The notes under the pieces were generated by a model. It did not search any database. It was not told where the DNA came from and saw only the letters and a list, made by a program, of their open reading frames with translations. Made by a program: the position numbers and the translations under genes. From Theobroma cacao (Eukaryota > Streptophyta > Magnoliopsida > Malvales > Malvaceae), in the NCBI RefSeq assembly GCF_000208745.1, contig NC_030857.1:561056-625055 (forward strand): DNA of 64,000 nt. The letters run 5' to 3'. Below are positions 58,022 to 64,000 of the stretch, piece after piece; the stretch's first letter is position 1; each line of letters opens with the position of its first letter.

Positions 58022-58369
58022 TTAGGTGTTGGGGTTTGAGGGGGATTGATCTTCTTGCTGTGGGTGGTGTTGAATTGATGCTGGGACAGAGGTACCGGAA
58101 GCATTAGCCCTTGGTGGGGGAGGATATATCCTACCGTCGATGCAAGAAGAGCATTTGGTTTCTATCCAACTTTCAATGTCGTACTGACCATATCCCATGA
58201 TTTTCCTCCCCGTGCAGAGCCGTCCGATCATGCCTGCCAGTATGCCTAAGATTATGATCACCAAAAGTACGGCTATAACAGGACCAATAGAGGCATGGGT
58301 GGTGGCGTGGGAGTTGTATGGCTGCGTTACAGTCACCGGTGGGGGTTGCTGGACTAGTGGCATTGACAT
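58022..58369 (-). CDS. Small single-pass membrane protein of unknown function
   Basis: A 115-aa single-exon protein. Residues 1-27 are Pro/Thr/His-rich (PPPVTVTQPY). One strong transmembrane helix spans about residues 28-49 (IGPVIAVLLVIIILGILAGM), followed by a basic RLCTGRK, which would place the C-terminus on the cytosolic side by the positive-inside rule. Then come MGYGQYDIESWIETKCSSCIDG, with Cys73 and Cys76 as a CxxC pair, and a disordered Pro/Gln-rich tail. I recall similar unnamed transmembrane proteins across eudicots with the same GRLC, MGYG.YDIE.W and KCSSCIDG blocks, so it is real, but no function is known to me. The open frame extends upstream to a GTG at 58378; the first ATG is at 58369 and a second at 58363. 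Confidence 0.75.
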   Translation of the reverse strand: MSMPLVQQPPPVTVTQPYNSHATTHASIGPVIAVLLVIIILGILAGMIGRLCTGRKIMGYGQYDIESWIETKCSSCIDGRIYPPPPRANASGTSVPASIQHHPQQEDQSPSNPNT

Positions 58370-61071
58370 TTTTAGCACTGACCCAGAAAAGGGACTGGTA
58401 AACTTTGTTTTCGGCTCTCAGGTCTTGAAATGTTGCCCAAAGTGCCAGTGTGCTCTTTAGCATAGAGGAAATTGTACAGGGTCTGTGAGGGATGTAGACT
58501 AGGATTTGATTGAGAATAACCAAAAGAACGTTGCAACTCTTTTTTCCTTTCTGGCAAGTGTTTTTCTTCTTTTCTTTTGGTTTCTGTGGGAAGAGGGGAG
58601 AGGAGGGGTAATCTTCAAAGTGGAGGGCTCAGGTCATGGAGAGAAACAAGACCTTACACATTTTTAGCGTCTGCAGGTGCACAAGGAAGAAAGAAGTGGC
58701 CAATAGAACGATGCCTAAGAGTCCATCCGGGCTGGAGAGAGAGAGAGAGATTCTCTTGGAAGAGAAGGTACAAAAACTGTTTGTATCAAGGCGCTTAAAA
58801 GCTTAAATATCATGCACTCTCTCTCAAATATATTCAAGTATAACCCCCTAAAGTTTGAGAGAGAAAAGATGCCTGAACCTGAAGGATTCCAATGAACAAA
58901 TGAGTGAATGAAACATCAGAGATAGATCTGCTTACTAATGGTGACCAATGGGAAAGATGTTGGGTAGTTTTACTAGTATATAAAAAAAAATTACTTTGGT
59001 GAACCCTAGGGGACAGTAAAAGGACGAGAGAAAAGGGCAAAAGTACTCAGAAAAGCTAGTTGGGGAATCTAAAAAGGATAGGTAAAAGTCCAAAACCTTT
59101 CCTAGAGAGAAGCCCTTTTCAGAAAACGTCGATGAGCTTTTGCAGTTCTCTTCTGGCACCTGTAAGAAGCCATGGAAAACAACCTTAACTATATACAATT
59201 CACAAACTCCAGCCCCTTTTACACTAACTCTCACTCAGCAGCGCGTGAGCACCTCAGCCCATCTCCCCTTCCTTTTCCTTCCCAACTTTTGTAGCCACAA
59301 AAATCACCTGACATATTTGAAGAGGAAGTGAACATTTAAATATTCAATCTCATATTAATACGCAAACGATGTGATGTAAAATTTATGATTTGTGTCTGAA
59401 CCGTAACACTCAAAGATAGATGATTATGTACAATCTTCAGTCCAAATTCATTTTGGCTCAGTCAGTTAGTATTAAACTTGTAAGAGTGGCATTGGAATTT
59501 GCAATCATCCCTGCTTTATAACATCTGAAAAAGGGTAAAGGTGCACGCTACTACCTAGTCAGAAGCCTGTATAAAGCCAAAGAAATTACTGGGTAGATGC
59601 TTGCTTCAACTCTTCAGCAAAGCAAAAGTACTTTACTGATAATATCATGGTTTTGATAGCCTTGGAATAGATTAGCCGAGGCTGAGTCTTACGAGGACAG
59701 CATCCAATCCGAATGAATTCAGTTCATAAGTTCTTAAAGGCTTTTGCAGATATGAAGAGGGGGAGGGGGACCTCATTGTCACAGGTATGGGTAGTTGAGC
59801 TCTGTTAAAAAGCAGTAATATATGGAGTCAAAGATCTCATACTAAGCACTGCTCATATTTATAACCTTACCTCTTTCATACACAAGTGGCCAACCCCATT
59901 TTGGTAGTAATGACCCAGGAGACATTATTTTGAATCTAACCAATCAGCTTGCCAGCTATCTGCAACATTTCTTAATACCATTGTTACTATTATTCAGCCG
60001 ATTGAATGACTTTCAATGGCTCGAACAAATACCTTTTTCATCATGTCCTGCTGGTTGATATCTACGGTGTTTTCCTCTGTGCTTTCTGTACCACAAATGA
60101 TAACCCCAGTCAACAACAGACGCAGCTTGAGCAGCAAATGCATCTGCTTTCATAGTTCATTGGCAGCAGATCAAGTCGTCAATAAATTCCAATGTTGGAG
60201 GCTTCAACTCCATTAGATTCCTCACAAATAATTCAACCATACACAATACTTGAGCATAACATGGATGGACTTTTAATACTTCTGGTCATATGATGTCAAT
60301 TAAATTCCCTAAAACTTGCAGAATCATTTTAAAAATCAACCACAGCTGTCTGCACATCCTCAAATTATCAGTGACACAGTGAGAATCACGTCACAAGCAC
60401 CATGCATCACAATGTTATTAATCAAACTAGACCCAGGGTTTTGTTCCACATAGTCAATTCACCTTCATTATCAATGAGGTGGATTTGCATTTTCAGCATG
60501 ATGTAAGGATCAACAGTCGTCTGGCTTGGCAATGGGTTATTACAGCATCACGGTAACCAAAATCTTTTAAAGCCCATAAGGCTACCTAAATAGTAAATGA
60601 CAGCAAAAATTATTATATGTCAACAAAGTAAAGCAAAACTCTGTAGTATATTCCAACCTTCAACCCCCAGGATTTAATTTGTACGTTGGATTGATCGAGC
60701 ATTTTCTTTAAGAGACCAGGAGTTCGTTACATGAATGAAGAGTTATAGGCTTTAGAATAAGAAAGAGTATTAACTATATACCCAAATTGAAATTACCAAA
60801 TACAAAATTCTGTATTGTTGGACACCAGATAATATAGTACCCAGGCACTAGCTCAAGGAAGTGATACCATGGACGTAAAACATATATTGAAAGGACAGAA
60901 GTTATAAATCAGTAATATCTCATTGACCCATCAGATGCTATACATACAAAAGGCTGGGCCCACAACCAGCATAGCCACTGTATTTAGGACAACATTTACA
61001 TAACCAAGACACGCACCTCAAGAGAACAAGGATTTGGTATTACATTGCAAAAATATTAGTAGCAGCAAGAG
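58370..61071. other. Spacer between the membrane-protein gene and CTC1
   Basis: About 2.7 kb. The left part is the leader and promoter of the minus-strand membrane-protein gene, with a GA run at 58735-58750. The right part includes the CTC1 3' untranslated region. No other gene or clear repeat seen. Confidence 0.5.
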
Positions 61072-63967
61072 TTACCTTTTTACAAGTTTTTGGATCATGT
61101 CCCTGGCCTCAGCCAGCTGATTAACATAACAAACTTCTGTGGCCCATAAATTTTGCATGGGAGGCATTGGCATTTCCATTTCAACAAGGTGTTCTTTTAA
61201 CAAGCTGACTGCATTAGAATCCATCACTCCAGCAACAACAGTCTGCCAAAGAGAAATACCTCATTCAACCAAGCATTTCAACATGTAATAGAGAATCAAA
61301 GAACAAAATGTTATAACACTAACTGATGAGAATGTCTAGCCAGCACATTTCAGCTTAGAGAACAAATAAAAGAAGGAACAACCAGAACTAAGTAATTAAG
61401 TCAATCTATTATGCTCCACCAATAAACTCACCCAGAATGTATTGATGCATGCATTGAAAATAACTGATATCAGGAAGTCGAGGTCCTCGGTTGAGCCAGT
61501 AAGCACCCTTCCTGAACTAACAGAAACAGAAAAATCTTGATCAAAAGAATCACAGATTGACCTAGTGTTTTTGACAGTAATCCTGTCATGCTTCTCTAAA
61601 ATTCTTTCAAGACGATACATGGTGGAGGTCCGAGAGATGTTCTGCATCCCAACCCACTTCCCTATGCAGCCACTGGCTTCAAAGGCAGATGGTGGGAGTT
61701 CATGCAGCCTCAGCAGAGTTGCTGCTCTTTCAGCATTGGCCCAGCAACAGCAAGAGGATGACCCATCATCTAAACGTGCAAGCAGGAAGAATATTAGTAA
61801 ACTTTAACTTATTGAGGAGGGCCAACATAAAATCAAAGAAATTAAGGCCAGCAATGCAAATTGATGGATTATCATAAAATTAAGGGGGAAAAAAACCAAT
61901 AACAATTATCTTGTTGAACTACTATCCATTACAGTCAGCTGCTCATATAGAATATAACATACTCTTTTCGCATTATTGGGCAGTTAAGGAGAAGAGGGAG
62001 GGGAGAGGGGGGGGGGGGGGTAGCTCAGGAGAACAGTCATCCAATAAGAACCACTTTTGAATAATAAAAACATACTTTTGGCACACAACTAGAATAACTC
62101 ATGTACTGCATATCTATTCTTGTTTACATTGTTCATAAAGAAGACAACCCTACAATGAGATTTAATAGAAGCTACTAAACTTGAAATGCACACAGGAAAC
62201 GCCACAAGCAATATAACTGTAAACTCTTGGAGAAAAAGCAAGAGTGAACACATTGGACATGCTTCTCCTACCACCAAAATCAGTCCTTTCGAGTTTCTAA
62301 CCATAAGGCTTAAGCTAGGAAAGTTTGAAGTAGCAACACTAGGTACAACAAAATATAATATGAACAAAATAGCTGCTCCAATTTTGTGCAAGCTATACAC
62401 CTTGGTGACATCTAAACAAGACAAATCAGGCATATTCAGTCAACAATCTCGTACACAGTGAGCAACTCACCCAATACAAAGCAAGCGAGAGGAATGTCTA
62501 CACTAAGAGGCCTGGAGTGCATGTTCGATTTCAAGTCATTACATTTCCTCTTCCTCTTCTCTAGAACCAGGACATGAACAGCAACAACCTGTAACAATAA
62601 TGAAAAGATAAATCATAATTACATCAAATGGGCATCAGTTACCATATTCAGAAACAATGGCAAACAGTAAGTGAAACAACTAGGACACATATAAAACTAC
62701 TTTAAAATGAAAGTCGAAACATACTCTGCAGCGAAATTGATTTAGATTGCCACTTGAGCATTGGATCAATTCAGAAATTAAACCAGAAGAAGCCACCAAT
62801 TTTGTGGAGGGAGCTTTGTGCATAAATGAAGATGACCATAAATTGAAACACTTTTTTCTGTATGCTTCATTGATAGTCCTGATTGAGTTTATCACAATAA
62901 CTGATACAGGTGTTAACATCAATGTATTTTGGCCCCTGAAAACCCAAGAGATACCAATTAAATCGGTACACAGTACAAAGTGCAAGTAAAGTTAAAGGAA
63001 ACAACTTAGATGAAGCAAATATATCAGATAAGGAAAGATTTTGGTGTATGAATAATAATAATCTAAATAAGTACAACCACATAGACAGTGCATATTAGAG
63101 GTGAACTTTTGCAATCAGTATCAAGTGAAAGGTGGCATTAATCTGGTTTCACAAACAACAGAACATGAAACAGCTTAATTCAAGACTGATAAATTGCCTA
63201 ATGCCACATTGATGCATGCACAAAATATCATCCAATAATGTTTGGAGGTTAAACTAGTATCATTCTCAGATGCCACAATCAATTCTGCTAGCAATATTTT
63301 GAAACAAAATTCATCTAAACTGAATGAATGCCAAAATAACCCTTTTCTTTAATCATCCTACAAGTACTCTATTTTCCAGCATCCACGTGTGCATCTCCCT
63401 TAAATGATTACTTCTCCCTCTAGCCTTTACCATAAGTGGTATATAAAACTTCTCATGATCAGAGAGCATGTATGCATATAAATCACCTAGAAGGTAAAGT
63501 AGACTTTACTGTGACTCAGCAACATATACAGTTAAAGAGACTGGTAATTTACATTCACAATTCCATATTTATCCCCATGCAGATTATTTTTATTAATTAA
63601 AATTATAAAGATGGTAGTAAATTGAAGGGTTAATGATTATTGGAAAATCCAAGGAGTATGTTGTTTGATTGTCAAAGATGAACAAACAAATTGAGGCATC
63701 AAGAAAAAGGGAAAAAAGGACCAAAGAAACAGGACAGAAGGCGTACCAAATGAACTTCACTCTATGAATTTGTTAAACCTAATAGGAACATGTGAGACAT
63801 CACAGAGAAAAGCTACAGCAATGTAAGCATTGTAAGCACAAGCAGTAAATTGATTGACTTCCAAAAACTTCATACCGAAATTCAAGAATTCGGTGAAATG
63901 TTGCATTTATGCCAGGTCCAAACCCAGTAGGGAAAAGATGATGGCCCACAGATCCAAAAATCCTCAC
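61072..63967 (-). CDS. CTC1: CTC1 telomere-capping protein, C-terminal part (runs off the right edge)
   Basis: CTC1 is the large subunit of the CST complex (CTC1-STN1-TEN1) that caps telomeres and helps lagging-strand fill-in in the nucleus. Five exons are seen in transcript order: 63967-63876, 62935-62725, 62588-62471, 61769-61432 and 61242-61072, together 309 codons plus the TAA stop; phase is kept across all. The upstream part, normally about 1,000 more residues, lies outside the window, so the true start is not here. Recognisable blocks are VGHHLFPTGFGPGINATFHR, LVASSGLISELIQCSSGN, FRCRVVAVHVLVLEK, VDIPLACFVLDDGSSCCCWA, NAERAATLLRLHELP, and the end LWATEVCYVNQLAEARDMI. The cysteine-rich DDGSSCCCWANAERA block is what I recall from plant CTC1, in the C-terminal OB-fold region. 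Assignment is from memory of the family. Confidence 0.78.
62007..62020. repeat. Run of 14 G in a CTC1 intron
   Basis: A pure homopolymer of 14 G preceded by a GA-rich stretch, between two CTC1 exons. Its length may be unreliable in the assembly. Confidence 0.9.
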
Positions 63968-64000
63968 CTAAAACAACAATACTTCGCAATAAGATAATGC

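Overview
This window is nuclear DNA of a flowering plant, most likely a eudicot. Coding regions are split by short GT-AG introns (6 to 18 exons in the larger genes), spacers are AT-rich, and several families are plant-specific (MIZU-KUSSEI1-like, DUF1645, subgroup-22 R2R3 MYB, plant serine carboxypeptidase-like, plant-type CTC1). I cannot name the species from sequence alone. There are about 12 protein genes in 64 kb, one 24-base run of N, and many small AT-rich or transposon-like remnants. Exon borders were assigned by hand from splice signals, reading phase and family knowledge. In every multi-exon model the exon lengths keep frame from end to end.

Layout, left to right: (1) uroporphyrinogen-III synthase, plastid haem/chlorophyll pathway, plus strand, 9 exons (885-6863). 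(2) Two tandem serine carboxypeptidase-like genes, both minus strand (7907-11577 and 13261-15992), 8 exons each with matching intron positions, separated by a spacer containing an LTR-like, repeat-rich block. (3) A nearly 7 kb spacer with no recognisable gene, including the N gap. (4) A DUF547/leucine-zipper (MIP1-type) gene, plus strand, 11 exons (22854-26460). (5) An intronless DUF1645 gene, plus strand (30201-31307). (6) An 18-exon prolyl-oligopeptidase-family (S9) peptidase, minus strand (33107-38240). (7) An intronless MIZ1-like gene, plus strand (42254-42946). (8) A spacer holding a MITE-like inverted repeat near 45.0 kb. (9) An intronless R2R3-MYB gene, plus strand (48532-49287). (10) A phytocyanin-like gene that has lost copper ligands, minus strand (52742-53270), head-to-head with a thioredoxin-like gene, plus strand (54460-56256). 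(11) A small single-pass membrane protein, minus strand (58022-58369). (12) The last five coding exons of CTC1, a telomere CST-complex subunit, minus strand, running off the right edge (61072-63967).

The genes are ordinary independent plant loci and show no sign of operon-like organisation or of one shared pathway. The only clear local unit is the tandem carboxypeptidase pair. The most checkable oddities are two GC-AG introns, a stop-containing cassette exon candidate in the DUF547 gene, the copper-ligand loss in the phytocyanin, the long-TIR MITE and the LTR-like block beside a carboxypeptidase promoter. I found no convincing evidence of a wholly new biological system here.
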